From Coenobita brevimanus (lineage: Eukaryota > Arthropoda > Malacostraca > Decapoda > Coenobitidae), in the NCBI GenBank assembly GCA_032717465.1, contig CM064697.1, positions 5,477,533 to 5,541,532 of the forward strand: a stretch of 64,000 bases of DNA. Direction: 5' to 3'. The translations under genes were made by a program, and so were the position numbers. Each line of letters opens with the position of its first letter. The first letter of the stretch is position 1. The notes beneath the pieces were generated by a model. That model had not been told where the DNA came from. It ran no database searches and worked only from the letters and a program-made list of their open reading frames with translations. Below are positions 19,703-32,159 of this stretch, piece by piece.

Positions 19703-20889
19703 CTACGGCGTTGTATTTATCTCACTTCTGTGTATTTGTGTATGAAACAACGTATATATTTATTTTCAGAGCTCAATTTTCTGCTCAGCCTTTGTTTCTT
19801 AAGACACACTCATACTCTTCATGAACTGTAAGTACAGAAATTACTGGAGCTGATACATAGTATTTGAGGACAATTATACAATAGCCTTTACATCTGATCA
19901 TTGAACATTCTTCTCTTGGTAAAATTAATCACTCGTATTCAACATTCACTTTAAACAACAGCAACATTGTCAGCCAAAAGATGTTTTTTCTTGGTATCTG
20001 CAGACGATTTTATTCTGCACAGAAATAACTGTTTTTTAATGGAGTTAGATATGACGTTCATTTAATACTTCGCTGTTGGGGGGAAGGGCTCTCCTTAACT
20101 CAATTTATTCGTTTAACAGCAGCAAAAATACGAGATAAAATACCTCACACGACTGAAGGAGCTGAATTAAAACAAATTGCGTCTCTTGCCCAGGTATCCA
20201 AAAATGGTTACCTGAGTTGCACCAGAACCCGACCAATACGTCACAGTGGTCACGATACACACCTTGCATACTTGCATTATACACACCCATCAGCTTTAGT
20301 TAATTTGAACAAAAAAACGTCAAAAAAACAAATAAATGGAAAGACAGACAGACAGATAGATAGACAGATAAATACTCATCAGTTTTGCTAATCAGAACAA
20401 ACACGTACAAAAAAGTGTTCCCCAAGTGTGTAAGACGCCAACTACATTGATATTCTGGCATTTTCCTTAAACGTGGTTGTAAAAATAAGGACATGAAAAA
20501 CGTCCATTATCTCTGTACTAAATGTTCCTTTTTCTTCAACATCCTCAGCTCAAGGACATTTTTTTTTTTTCAGCTACTTAACAATTTTATTCATCTTAGG
20601 GAAAACCTTTCATTTATTCTTACCCCTGTCAGACGATTTACTTCAGTTTAGGAGAACAGATTGGTAATGAAAGGTTTAATGAGGGCTGTATTCAACCTCC
20701 TAGCTTAGAACAGTCTCTCCTATGCCTAATAACATCGCCAGTATATAGCTAAACTAAATATTGAAAAAGACGCCACCTAACTGAATGGGTAAAAGTAAAT
20801 ACACGAGTTCCAGACTGTCAGAAGGTGATGCCAGCCCGCCCTACGAGGCATGCGTGTGTGAGAATGTGCGACACGTGGAGGATCACACC
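19703..20889. other. No gene; two weak family M fragments and a GACA/GATA patch
   Basis: Fragments resembling the family M core lie at about 19990-20020 (CTGCAGACGATTTTATTCTG) and 20625-20690 (CTGTCAGACGATTTACTTCA). An interrupted GACA/GATA run lies at 20340-20372. The rest is unique. Confidence 0.5.
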
Positions 20890-21370
20890 AATAACACGTG
20901 TGCTTCTCAAACCTAACCCAAAACCCACACCCCACACTCGTCTCAGGGCGTAAGGGATATTTTCAGGGTTGTCTTCCCCTCCCACAACTCCCATCCCATA
21001 GCCTTCACCTGCCCTCCCACACAACCCTCACCCCATCCCCCACCTCAACCTCCCTCCACCCCAACAGTACCCCCCTCCAAACACACGCAGCCGTCTAGGG
21101 GAGTGAAGGTTATTTTCAGTGTTATCCCCTCTTCCCATTGCTCCTCCACCACATCCCAAACCTACCTCAAGACCTCAAGGATCCACTATTACTCTCCCTT
21201 CGGCGTCTTTTTCACCCCGACATTACCTCCAGCTTCATAATTAAACCTCCCACAGCCCCTCCATCCCATCCCAAACCCACCTCAAGGTCCCATGGATTGA
21301 CTGCTCCTCTCCCTTCGGCCTCCTCTGCACCCCAGCATTACCCCCAGCCTCAACCAGCTGGTACCCCCCC
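20890..21370 (+). repeat. C-rich region with ~115-bp tandem duplication
   Basis: CATCCCAAACCTACCTCAAG at 21152 recurs as CATCCCAAACCCACCTCAAG at 21267, and both are followed by CTCTCCCTTCGGC. A third, more diverged relative with the shared motif ATTTTCAG-GTT lies at about 20950-21010. Confidence 0.65.
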
Positions 21371-21529
21371 TGAGACAACAAGCACACACTTCCCTTATCG
21401 TCCTCTACCATCACTTGTTTCGTTTACTCATAATATTTTACCTTCACAACAACATTATCACTCGAGTCCACGAACAATTTCTGACATGCGCAAAACCTTT
21501 ATACCTTAGAAACAAACGAATCATTTACT

Positions 21530-21670
21530 ACAACCCTTTCTGAGTCCATCATTTTTTTTTTTTTTTTGTATCTCCTGTCGATTTTATTAAAACTTTGGAT
21601 AAGCTTTTCCAACTGGAGGCTTATTTACACCCCTCATTAACTCCCTCACTGCCAGGGGATCCCCTGAAGA
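21530..21670. repeat. Two family M copies in opposite orientation
   Basis: A plus copy (T run, then GTATCTCCTGTCGATTTTAT, at about 21530-21625) abuts a minus copy (about 21630-21715). The minus copy reads TTAATCCCTCTCCGACTA, then T run, CTTGCTGCTGCCGGATGATT, and ends GTGAGGGAGTTAAT, showing the inverted ends clearly. Confidence 0.6.
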
Positions 21671-21719
21671 CAATCATCCGGCAGCAGCAAGAAAAAAAAA
21701 ATAGTCGGAGAGGGATTAA

Positions 21720-22254
21720 TAATAAAATTTAAAATATCATAATGTATAGAGAGAAATCCTTTGTACTGCATTGGCCTGAGGCAGCAGAGAGGATAAAATT
21801 AACAATACAATCATGGCAGCACGCTCCCTTCCCCTGAGGAGCAAATATTACATGAAAAACAGCATGGGCACGTCATGAACACTCGCTCAGGTCGGGCCAG
21901 GTGGTGTCATGCATGGATGATTTACCTAACGTGAAGCGATAATACGAGCTGAAAACAATGCCAGGTAAATTTAGACCTACGTAATATGCCTGATGGTCTT
22001 GTGCTGAAGGCCGCCAAGCTGAAGGTAACTCTGGATTAATATGAGAATTCACAGTGCATCCTTTCACATCGAACACATCATATATTTATACTAGATGCGT
22101 CTCGTATGATCCTCGCCGTGAGCACCGGATTCTTTGTTAGTGGTGAGCTCAGGTTTTGCAGCCTCTCTGATTGTGATCCTTTCACCGGGAGGTATTACAG
22201 TGCAAATTTAACTTTTATCATCTGAAGGATTAACTTGTACTTCGTCTTGTCGCT
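21720..22254. other. No supportable feature
   Basis: Unique sequence. Confidence 0.5.
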
Positions 22255-22556
22255 TTTCCCTACTTCCCTGCCTGCCTACCTACTTACCTTCCGACCTACC
22301 CTACCTCCCTGCCTACCTCTGTGTCTACTCACTTACCTACCGACCCACACCCTACCTCCCTGCCTACCTCTGTGTCTACTCACTTACCTACCGACCCATC
22401 TCCCTTTCTACCTACCAACCTCCCCACCTACCTACCTCCCTACAAACCTCCCCGCCTACCTACCTCCCTGCCAACTTACCTTCCTGCCTACCTCCCTGCT
22501 TGCCTGCTTCCCTGTCTCACTCATCACCTACCTCTCTGCCTACCTCCACCACTTAA
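22255..22556 (+). repeat. Degenerate (CCTA/CCTG)n tetranucleotide region
   Basis: CCTACCTACCTCCCTGCCTA-type repeats with an internal 60-bp direct duplication around CTGTGTCTACTCACTTACCT (22319 and 22370). Confidence 0.9.
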
Positions 22557-24207
22557 TGAGGCAGGGACACAGGTAAGTTTTTTTTATTTTTTATTTTTTA
22601 TTTTTTTGCGATGGGGAAATTTCCAGCGTAACAAAACCGCGATAAAAGCATTAATCATCGCATTTTTAACACCCTCTCCAGTTAAACCACTGTAATGGAT
22701 ATACTCTTGTAAATTTTTATGAAGGTGACTTTTATTTTTTCACTCTCACCTTGGGGTTGACCTAAGCGTGTTAACGATGACGACAATTATCGACTTGAGA
22801 GGATTCAACGCCTCAGTCGTCAAAATCGGTCCATAATTTCGGTCAGCAGAGAACATACAGACGGACAAACAGTCGGACTAATAACGTATTACAGCTCAGC
22901 CGCACCTAAGGCCTTGACTTCGGGTGCGGGAGAACTTGCCATCTCTAGACGATCTTACGTAGCTTGAGAGAGACTTTTCGACCTGGAGGGGTTAAACACA
23001 GCCTCCACTAACCCCTTGACAACAAGAGAGCTCCACTAAACTAAATAAACTCGCGTCTAGCAACAATAAGCTTAAAAAAAACACAGGCTGAAGGCGAAAG
23101 TCAAGGAAATTCAATGCATCGACTGCCAAACTGGTCATGCTCACGATACAGTTTTCTCGGCACACCTAATCGACCTTCCAAGACGATGTGCGTTCTTATA
23201 TACGAGTATACAGTGCCTGATAGGGAGTTAGGAAGCATCTTGTTTACAGCAGTTGCAGGCTTCAGAGCAGGCTCATAATGTAAACAATATTTTTTTTCCC
23301 TCAAGCGCTGGATCACGCCACACCCTTCCCTTAGGACAGCAGACATCGAAAAAAAAAAATCTATACTTCGAGATTACTAAATGTTAATCTTCAAAGTTAA
23401 ACTCCCTCTCTAAATATGCTGCCATGCATCCTTATTTAATATCAATCCTGTTATAAGTGACTAATTTATTTTTATCGGTATATGCAGTCAACTTTATGAA
23501 ATACAAACTGCGCCACACAACCAGCATGTTACACAAGTCATTCCTCATTACCGCCTGACTCTAGTAATATCAACTAATCGATCAGCCGTCACCTGGATGC
23601 ACCTGGATGAGTACCTGGGCATGTTCAAGGTCAGGCCAAATATTTATAAGTGATCGTAACCAATTTACATTACTCACAAATCTCCATAAGTCATGTATTT
23701 CATGGATTTTTTTTCCGTATTTTTTTCTCTTTCATACTCATTCAGAATGATTATCAAGTGTTTGGTAGCTACAAGAGTGAAGACAAACAATCTTACACAC
23801 AAGTTAAGGTTAAGAGAGCTTATAAATATGGCCTCAGATCACGGGGCAATACAGGCGACACCGGGAGACTTACGAAGCGGCTCTGGGATGGCGAAAGGTT
23901 TTTCCTGGCAGGATACCAACAGCTGGCTCTGCCCGTATTGAAATGTAATCATCCACCTTTACGGGTAGGGGGCAGTCCGGGAATCATGCAGGTTATTTGC
24001 TGCGAGAAAAAGAATTATTGCTGTGAAGGCCTCACAGTCTCAGAGAAGTTCCTTGTTACGACTCATTGGTCTGGAGGTTCATTACTAATTATTACCTTGT
24101 GGGAGAGTACCTTTTTTGTTACCTCCCTTCCTATAATAATACCCTGAATTATCGAATATGTAAGGTATGAACTACAACACCGGCAATTAGAGCTGCCCAT
24201 GTATGTA

Positions 24208-24210
<3 letters not shown>
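22557..24210. other. No gene; one family M end at about 22915-22995
   Basis: TAGACGATCTTACGTAGCTT...CTGGAGGGGTTAAAC matches the second half of family M. The rest is unique, with no recognisable coding frame. Confidence 0.5.

Positions 24211-24272
<62 letters not shown>
24211..24272 (+). repeat. (AT)n microsatellite
   Basis: About 31 AT units. Confidence 0.97.
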
Positions 24273-24275
<3 letters not shown>

Positions 24276-25865
24276 GTTCAGAACAATTTCAAACTAATTT
24301 TTACAACGTTAAATATTTTGTTGTGCAAGAAGTGACCGAAGGTAAAAATACCCACAAGAAATGTTCATACAGCCTGAGAAGGTACTAACCATTAAAGGCC
24401 CAGGCTTCCAGAGGAAGAGTTCGAGACTGAGCAATAATAGGTACAGCTGACAGAGTTTACCGACTGCGTGCATGTATTCGAAAAACACATATCAACTCTT
24501 CACCTGGAGATCTCTGATATACAATTTATAAAGACTGGCAGTTAGTACCATCGCAGAACTTCACAAATGACAAGGATTAAATCAAACTACAGCGAAAAAT
24601 GCTGAACAGACATACTAGGAGAAGGAATAACATGCTAGTGATGGCTCTGTGAGTCATGAACCCGTCCTTGTGTCGCTGGCACCATGCCATGCAACACTGC
24701 CACCAGATCAAACACCACCATAAATTAACCAACATTATAAATTTGTACATAGATAATCTGGTATAGTAGAAAAATATCAACTACTCCTGCTCCTCGACTC
24801 CAAGAAACAGGTACGCGTTGTCTCGCTGCGTTTCAAAATTACAGGGACTTACTCCACTGTGGCAACGTACCCATCCCAACAATTACACATACCCAAACCT
24901 GCAACACACCGCCTCTTCGTCCCCTCCTTCTCTTACGTACACAAGAGAGGGTCGGGGTCCGGCATGATCATCTGCCAGCCGCGCCGAGACAAAAATACAC
25001 CAAGGCATAGACCAGTTTTTGCAAAGCCTCTCTCGCCCGAATTTCGAAACGCTTGGAGGTGAACTACATATATTAATACCCCTTTGTCCTGGCGAGAAGC
25101 GTCTGTACTGGTCAGAACCAACCATGTAAGCGGTCATTCCTGTCTGAAATGAAACAGGCAGGAGTCAGTAAGATAATGGATGTCAGCTAATTGGCTTGTC
25201 ATATATTTTACGAAATTAGTACCAACATTTGACCATGAGAAACATATGAAACACTGATTTTACAATTTAAAAACACACCATTCGGGTAAAACATTACTCT
25301 ATATAACATTCACTTTCCACTCCCAATCAGTGGTGCCAGTATCTCTTTGAAACTCGTAGAAAACTTCCCATTTACCCTCTAAAAGCAACCCCTGGTCCTG
25401 GCTGCTGATTCCGGCCTTCATTGTCCAGACACTAAATTCATCACCTTTCGCAACCCCCTGACCACCACCAGTCCTGAGCCGCCCCATCCTTGCAAGACCC
25501 TACCCCATACCAATATCCCCTCCCCTCTCCACTCTACAAGCCCCTATCCTCTCCCATTCCCTCATTCCCCCAACCCTGCATGCCCGTACCCCCCACTATC
25601 CCACCGCCCAGTACTCCCCAACACAGCCCACAATTCCTCCACTGATTCAGCTGTTTTTGCTCATTTGTTTGTAGATCGATTATTAAAAGAATCATGACAG
25701 AATCGACGAAAATGAGATCACTAAAGCTGACGATATAGATTCAGCCAAACTAATTTACTGATTTATCAAATTAATACGGATTATATTAGAGATCCTTGGC
25801 ATATCATCAGTATCATACCCTATTAAAAGATTCCACTCAAGTTCTTCCTTTCAGCGAGCGGGGGA
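24273..25865. other. No supportable feature
   Basis: Unique sequence, C-rich at 25490-25640. The frames at 24883-25137 and 25299-25487 show no domain and no paired splice sites. Confidence 0.5.
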
Positions 25866-26060
25866 AGTGGGGGGGAGGGTGTAATTGGTAGCATAATCAG
25901 TTTCCAACCGTGGGATCTCGATTTCGATTCCCGGCTCGACCACTGGACTTCTGGACAGGGTCTCAGTTACCCCCAGTCTGTTTGTGACCTAGGACTGAAA
26001 AGACGGACCAGAATGTAAAGTAGTGGTTGCGTATTTAGGTCTGGCTGATATTTGAGTAAG
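25866..26060 (+). repeat. tRNA-headed SINE-like element
   Basis: GTGTAATTGGTAGCATAATC (A-box region, about 25879) and ATTTCGATTCCCGG (B-box region, about 25921) are spaced as in a tRNA gene. The anticodon arm does not fold cleanly, and a non-tRNA body continues to about 26060. A degenerate SINE head is more likely than a functional tRNA. Confidence 0.5.
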
Positions 26061-27264
26061 CTTATCACGCAGTCACAATATATGCTTTACAAATGTCATC
26101 AGTCTCTTAAGAAAATAGGAGAAAACATCAGGCCGATGTGCCAGTCACGCTCACCTAAATCAGGGCAGAAGTGTCGCAACAAGTGTGAAGCATTAAAGAA
26201 AAAAATAAATACCATGCATAATATCATGGCCAACTTATAGGCTTCACTGATATTGAGTCATTCGATCACTGAGAAAGATAAAGGAGAAAGGAAGTGTGGA
26301 CGCAGAAATGACGAAGCGATGTTGAGAAACAGTGGATGGAGGAAGAGAAGGAACAAAAAATGAAGAATTAAGGTTGGAGGAAGAGGAAGAGGAAACAAGA
26401 AGCGGAGGAGGGAACAAGAAGTGAGGAACAGAGAATGGGGGTGGGGCAAGAGGAAGCAAGAAATGGGGAAAGGAGGATAGGGGATGGGGAGGAGGGAACA
26501 GGAAGAGAGGAATGGAAGATGGAGGAGGCGGAATAGGGGACGAGAAATAAGGTTGGAGTGGGAATGTTTTGTTCTCTTAATTCTTTACGTATCTGATAAA
26601 GACTCTGGACTCTACCTTTCTATAATTAAAGAAAAATTACTCCGATAAATCCATACGGTAATACAGCACATACAAGTTCCATAATTGAAATATATTTACA
26701 TTTTCAAGAAAGTGCCTATGAAAAACTAGCCACCTTAACATCCCTCCCCTCCTTATCCTGGTTAACTGTTCTCTCTAGGGGCTAACAGTCCAGAGGAATA
26801 GAACATAAGAAGATAAAACAACTCTACCTCGATCTTACTCGCTCCGTGGGTGTCGAGATTCAGGTGATAGGTACCTAATAACACCGGTAATTGCGTGGTG
26901 CCAAACAGGATATACGACAGGAGAAACATTATCAGGATTAGCAAACTGGTATTATGAGGTGTTTTTTTGCCAGAAATCAGGTAGTTTTTCTTTTATCTCT
27001 CCATAATTTCGTACTCCCCGCTTCCTCCCTCCCTCTCTCCCTCCTTCACTTTAAAACTCGCCATCTTCGTCCGTTGGCTACGCAGGGACTCTAAAGTTAA
27101 TAAAATTATCTGCTGTTAGCTTAAATGAAACCAACATACGTATTGCTGGTTACTATGCAAGTTAACTAAGATGCATTTTTTAATCCGCTGACCAATGGGG
27201 AAGGGATAAATGCAGTTCTGAAGAGCAATGGCCAGTATAATACTGATAGTATATACATACATAC
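26061..27264. other. No gene; purine-rich patch at 26270-26560
   Basis: Bases 26270-26560 are strongly AG-biased with loose GGAAGAGG repetition. The rest is unique. Confidence 0.55.
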
Positions 27265-27295
27265 TTTATATATATATATATAATTTTTCATTTGT

Positions 27296-27566
27296 CCGAC
27301 TCTGGACAAAGGCTTCAGTGCCTATTCCCAAGTCCCAGTAGTCCTCCTTGGGGCCCAGTAGTCCTTCTACATCTCCACATGTCACCACTTCGGCGCTAAC
27401 ACCCACCACCCACATTGAATACATGCTAGGGCTGTCTCATACAGGACTGGTGTACTGGTATTAGCGGGGGTACTTTTACATTTCGGTGGGCCATCTGGTG
27501 GATCAGGAAAGTCTGCTTTTTAAGAAATTCAAATCCTTCAACTGTTCCCTGCCTGGCAAAAATCAA
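27296..27566 (-). repeat. SINE family A, copy 1
   Basis: On the minus strand it carries the family A landmarks in order: CAGGGAACAGTT, GATTTGAATTTC, CCGCTAATACCAGTACACCA, GAGACAGCCCTAGCATGT, GCGCCGAAGTGGTGACATGT and GGACTACTGGG. The tRNA-like head is missing or eroded. Confidence 0.75.
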
Positions 27567-28440
27567 TACAGAATTTAGCTTTACCAGATTTAATTCAAGG
27601 GATGATAAACACATAACTGCATAGTTACACTAAGGAAACTTGCTTAATATTAATAATTTCTATGCTTTTACAACAGTCGGTGCATCACCATCTTATAATA
27701 AATTGTAGTTCATGCATAGTTTCATCAAAAAGTAGCCTAATAATGATTTTAACATCCTTGTAACAGCCACGGTAATACCACTGCATGTTGAATTACTTGA
27801 TAATGTTTACCTGTTCAGTACGATATTTATCATTTCAGTTATTTTACAAGTGCCAATGTAGCACCATTCCTGATACAATTAATCGTGGGTTAATTCTCTA
27901 CTTTATTAATAAATACAAAGTCAACAATTTTACATTATCCAAGTAGGGCAAATCCATAAAGAATCAGTGTTTTTTAACATACGGGTGTTCCAGTTTGTAT
28001 TTATTGTCTCAACAGTGGGGATAGGAGTCAGTGATCCGATAACTCAGGGGATGCTTAGAAAACGTTTGAGATCCTTGGTCTGTTTTCTCAACTTTCATTA
28101 TATTCTTGGTTCACGAAACCCGATAACCAACTCAAGGTGGTGGCTAAATATGCCAAATTATACGGTAAAGACAATAACCTTTAAAGGTTTTCAATTAAGT
28201 TATTCCACATCCAGTCTGTGCAAGTTTCCCTCTAATTGCAAAATATATTATTCTTCAATTTGCTGTTGTAACTAACGCCAATTCTTCTCCTTTACCACAC
28301 TGCAATCCTCCTTCTCCTGTTCCTAACTCCACGAAATCTCAAATCCACTTGGGCGCCGTCTACACCGTAACTCCTACTCAGCTCTCAAACCTATACTAAG
28401 TACAACCTGCCTGCCATCAAACCCGCCATCTCTTGCCCAC
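27567..28440. other. No supportable feature
   Basis: AT-rich unique sequence. Confidence 0.5.
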
Positions 28441-28725
28441 TTTTATACTCGTCACATCCCCTTCCCTCATATGTACCCACGCTCCTCAACCGTCCTTACC
28501 TACCTCACCGTCCTCAGTAGTAACCCACACTCTAGACAACTACATTCTAAAGTCTTAACCCACACTCTGATCCCACCCACTCAACACCTACACTTCTACC
28601 CAACCTACTGTACACCCACACTCCTACCTCACCCACTCTACACCTACACTCCCTACCCACTTGCATTTCCCCATCCCCCGCTCAAATCCTCCCCAACCCC
28701 CCCCCCCCTTACCTAAGTTATGCCT
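28440..28725 (+). repeat. C-rich CTACAC/CCCAC low-complexity region
   Basis: Loose repetition of ACACCTACACTCCTACC-like motifs. No coding value. Confidence 0.6.
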
Positions 28726-28884
28726 TTCCCCGACTCGCTCCAGAAATTATCATCTCATCCTTACCATTCTCCTCAAGTCTTGCCTCACCTTCACTCACCT
28801 ACTACTCTGGACTGCTGCCCTAAAGGATGCGATATCGATCCAATGCCGGAGTAAGGACTAGTTTGGAGATGTATATTTCGCCAT

Positions 28885-29130
28885 AAAAATACCCGGTTAG
28901 TACCAACACACCAATCCTTAATGAGACGGTCCTAGTTTGTAATCAGTAAGGACAGTGGGTATGAGACAGCCCTAGCATATGATCAGTAAGGAGGGTGGAT
29001 ATCAGTACCCAAGCAGTGATGTGTGAAGGTGTGTGGTGTGTAGGAGGACTGCTGAGCCATAGGGAACGAAGTGTACATAGCAAGCTCAAAGGGACGCAAA
29101 CAGCAACAGGGTCCCTTCGTGGCTGTTTGT
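28885..29130 (+). repeat. SINE family A, copy 2 (head missing)
   Basis: It reads GGTTAGTACCAACACACCAA, ATGAGACAGCCCTAGCATAT, GGTGTGTGGTGTGTAGGAGG and ACTGCTGAGCC. One internal block (TGAGAC...CAGTAAGGA) is duplicated. Confidence 0.7.
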
Positions 29131-29274
29131 CTTCTGTGGTCTATACCAAGCGTCGGATACATATATCATCTTAGTTTCATTTAACACTCCTTCACATACT
29201 AAAGTCCTACAATTCGTTTTTAAAAATCCACTACGTTTCATTATACTATTCTGCCCCTATTCCAGTCCATGTTA

Positions 29275-29750
29275 CTTCTCTGTTTCTCTCTCAGTCCACT
29301 ATTCTCCCCACCCTCCCCTGCAGTCAACTATGCTCCCCTCCCTCCCTCCCCATCAGTCCACTATGCTCCTCTCCTTCCCTCTCCATCAGTCCACTATCCT
29401 CCTCTCCTTCCCTATCCATCAGTCCACTATCCTCCTCTCACTCTCTTTCTTCTTGCCCACCAGTCCACTGTTCTCCACTCCCTCCCTCCTTCTCCATCAG
29501 CCCATTTTCCTCTCCTTCCTTCCTCCCCCCCTTCCTTCTTTCTTTCCTTCCTTCTTTCCTTCCTTCCTCCCTTCCTTCCTTCCTTCCTTCCTTCCTTCCT
29601 CCCTTCCTCCCTCCCCATCAGTCCACTATACCCCCTTTTCCTCTCCCCATCAGTCCACTATACCCCCCTCCCCTCTCCCCATCAATCCATTATCCTTCTC
29701 TCCCTCCCTCCTCATCAGTTCACTATCCCCCCCTCCCTCTCCTTCAGTCC
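29275..29750 (+). repeat. Pyrimidine-rich ~33-bp minisatellite with (CTTC)n core
   Basis: CATCAGTCCACTATCCTCCT-type units repeat about ten times, split by a CTTC-rich tract at about 29515-29610. Confidence 0.85.
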
Positions 29751-30640
29751 ATGTGGAAACTCATCCAGTAGGTCTCTCGTACAATTTCCAGTTTTCTACC
29801 TCTGACCTGAGTACTTCTTAGACAGTCTTCAAGAATCTGCTATGAGTATGCAGTGGGATGAAATTACCCTTCGAACGATGTGACAGCAGGGAGAAAACCA
29901 GCAGCTAGTACACCTGCCTGATATTCTACAAAATACCGTTGCTCACCTAGAACTTTTGAAGTGGTCAAAATCATTGGACAGTTGCAATCAACCTGGTTAC
30001 TGTGATCCATCGAGACATCTAAACTCCCTGAGTGATCACAGCCCACTGACCTGCTGCAGTCAACCTAACTATTGTGATTCATCTGGTCACAAAAATATCG
30101 AGGTACTATTTCCAGTCTATCAAACCCAATCTGGATTTAGCAGAGAGGGCCATCTGCACCTTGGCTAAATACTACAGCCTAAACATGACTGACAGCCGTG
30201 GAATCTAATATCACCACAGAAGCAGTTCACTCTAAGCTTTTTCTGCAGTGATTACTGATGAACCTAACAGGGACCAGAAAAGAATAATTTCACACCCACA
30301 CCCTCACACTGCCCTTCAGGTAGTATAACTGTGTACGAAGGCCACTAAGGTAACGCTTCCAATTTCCATGGTTCACTAACTCTCTTATTTAATGCCGAGC
30401 TATACCTGATGCCCACACTCTTCAGAACACACTTAGGGTACTACACACACCATGCGGAAAGCCCCCTACGACAACTCTTGAAAGTTCCACACCTGACAAT
30501 ATCATCTTGTAAACGACCCACATATTTATTCGAGAACACCGGTAACTTTACGTATACAGCTCTTTACCGTCTTCACCTGCCTCTGTGTATGCATTAATTA
30601 CATTCCTGTTCGTGTAATAAACGTATACTGTTACGTGTAA
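29751..30640. other. No gene; diverged ~75-bp duplication near 29985-30080
   Basis: GCAATCAACCTGGTTACTGT and GCAGTCAACCTAACTATTGT begin two similar blocks. The frame over them shows no domain. Confidence 0.45.
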
Positions 30641-31110
30641 GGATTTTGTGTAAGCACCCAAAACTCTTCTCCATAAAAGTTATATTCCATGCCTTGCCTC
30701 GTTCGCTCTCTAAACTAACCTCTTCTCCCTCTTCCTTTGCCCATTAACTACACTTCCCTCCTCCCTCATTCCACAATTATTTCTTTCTTCTCTCTCTCCG
30801 TTAACGGTACTTCCCTCCTGCCCATTCCACCATACTCCCATCCCTACCATGCTCCCTCACAGTCTACTCCTTGACCCATTCCCCCTCCCTTGTAACTCCC
30901 TCACTCTTGCTCACTGGCAGGCCTCCCATCCCCAGCTGGTGAGGAGTAAAAACCATGAAGGTACTTCAGGTCGCCCTCTCCCATTCTACTATACTCCCTT
31001 CCCCCCTCTCCCTCCCTCCCTCCCACCCAGACTACTACAATACACACCCCTCACAGATTCCTCCCTCCCTTCCTCTTACTTCACCCTTCTCCCTTCTATT
31101 TAGTGGCCAG
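30641..31110 (+). repeat. Pyrimidine-rich region
   Basis: CTCCCTCCC-rich plus strand, with a diverged duplication of a TCTCCCA-CCCC...GTGA block (30918 and 31107). Confidence 0.5.
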
Positions 31111-31199
31111 TCTCCCACCCCCAACAAGTGAAGGAAAAACTAGGTACTGTACTCAAGGTATAGCAAGGTCAGGGTGTGGGTCCGTACGCAAGGCCATCA

Positions 31200-32103
31200 C
31201 CAACAGCACAAAACAAGGGAGATAAAGGGGCAGGGAGAACGGGAAGGCAGAGGGAGACAAGAAATTAAGGGAGGGACAGGAGAGCAGTGAAGAGAAGTGA
31301 AGGGTGAGATCAAAGAAGAGAGAGATAAAGGGTGAGATTAAACAGAGAGATGAAGGGTGAGATCAAAGAAGGAGACAAGGAATTACGAGAGGGAGAGGAG
31401 AGTAGTGAGGAGAACTGGAGGGTGAGATACGAGATAAGAGATGAAGAGAAGGGTGAGATCAGAACAGAGATGGGATGAGATTAGAGATAAGAAAAGGATG
31501 AAGAGGGTGTGGGGTGGAGAGGAGAGACAAAAGGAAAGATAAAAGAGGAAAGAAGAGTAAAAGGGAAGAAGGGTGGAGAGACAAAGAGGGAAAGGAGAGT
31601 GAAAAACGGGGAAAGAAGGGAGAGGAGTAACAGGGGATTGAGAGGGGGATATGACGATCCGGGAAAGAACAGAGGGGAGGAATGAAGAGAAGGGTGAGGG
31701 ATGAAGGGGGTGAAATAAGGGAGAGGAAAACCGAGAGAGAGAGGGGAGAGCAATGGCTGGGGAGATAAGAAAGGGGAGATGACATATGTAAAGTGAGAAG
31801 GAAGGGAGAAAGAGCAGTGATGAGAGGATGGAGGGGGAGAGGAGAGGAGATGAGATGGAGAGGGAGAAAGGGGTGAGAGAAGGGTGAAGGGGGAGAAATG
31901 TGGAAGGGAAGTGAAAAGGGGGAGAAGAGAGAAGGGGTGGACTGGGTGGAACGGTGGAAGGGGGGAACGAAAGGGAGAAAAGGGAGGAGAGGGAGATAGG
32001 CAAGAAGAGGGGAAGGATGGGAGGAAGGAAAAAATGGGGAAGAATTGGTAGCTGAAAAGATGGACGAAGGAGTTAACAAGACAATGGAAATAAGAGAGAA
32101 GGA

Positions 32104-32104
<1 letters not shown>
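31200..32104 (+). repeat. Polypurine region, ~0.9 kb
   Basis: The plus strand is mostly A and G (GAGGGAGAGGAGAG, AAGGGTGAGATCA). Three or more AAGGGTGAGATCAAA-type units occur near 31300-31450. The 200-300-codon serine/leucine/proline frames on the minus strand follow from this bias. Confidence 0.8.

Positions 32105-32156
<52 letters not shown>
32105..32156 (+). repeat. (CA)n microsatellite
   Basis: 26 CA units. Confidence 0.97.

Positions 32157-32159
<3 letters not shown>

Noticed and set aside
22557..22581. Consensus-like splice donor CACAG before GTAAGT on the plus strand
   Set aside because: The upstream sequence is a CCTA-type simple repeat with no credible coding frame, so the donor is probably fortuitous.
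24883..25137. 84-codon minus frame with mixed composition
   Set aside because: The only donor-like site (GTACGTAAGAG) is weak, no acceptor is well placed, and several frames are open over the same stretch.
25866..25945. Possible functional tRNA gene
   Set aside because: A- and B-box-like blocks are present but the acceptor and anticodon stems do not pair and a SINE-like body follows; kept only as a SINE head.
29956..30168. Repeated Cys-rich motif (CNQPGYCD / CSQPNYCD) suggesting a small secreted protein
   Set aside because: It stems from a ~75-bp DNA duplication; no signal peptide, no splice sites, and the pattern occurs twice only.
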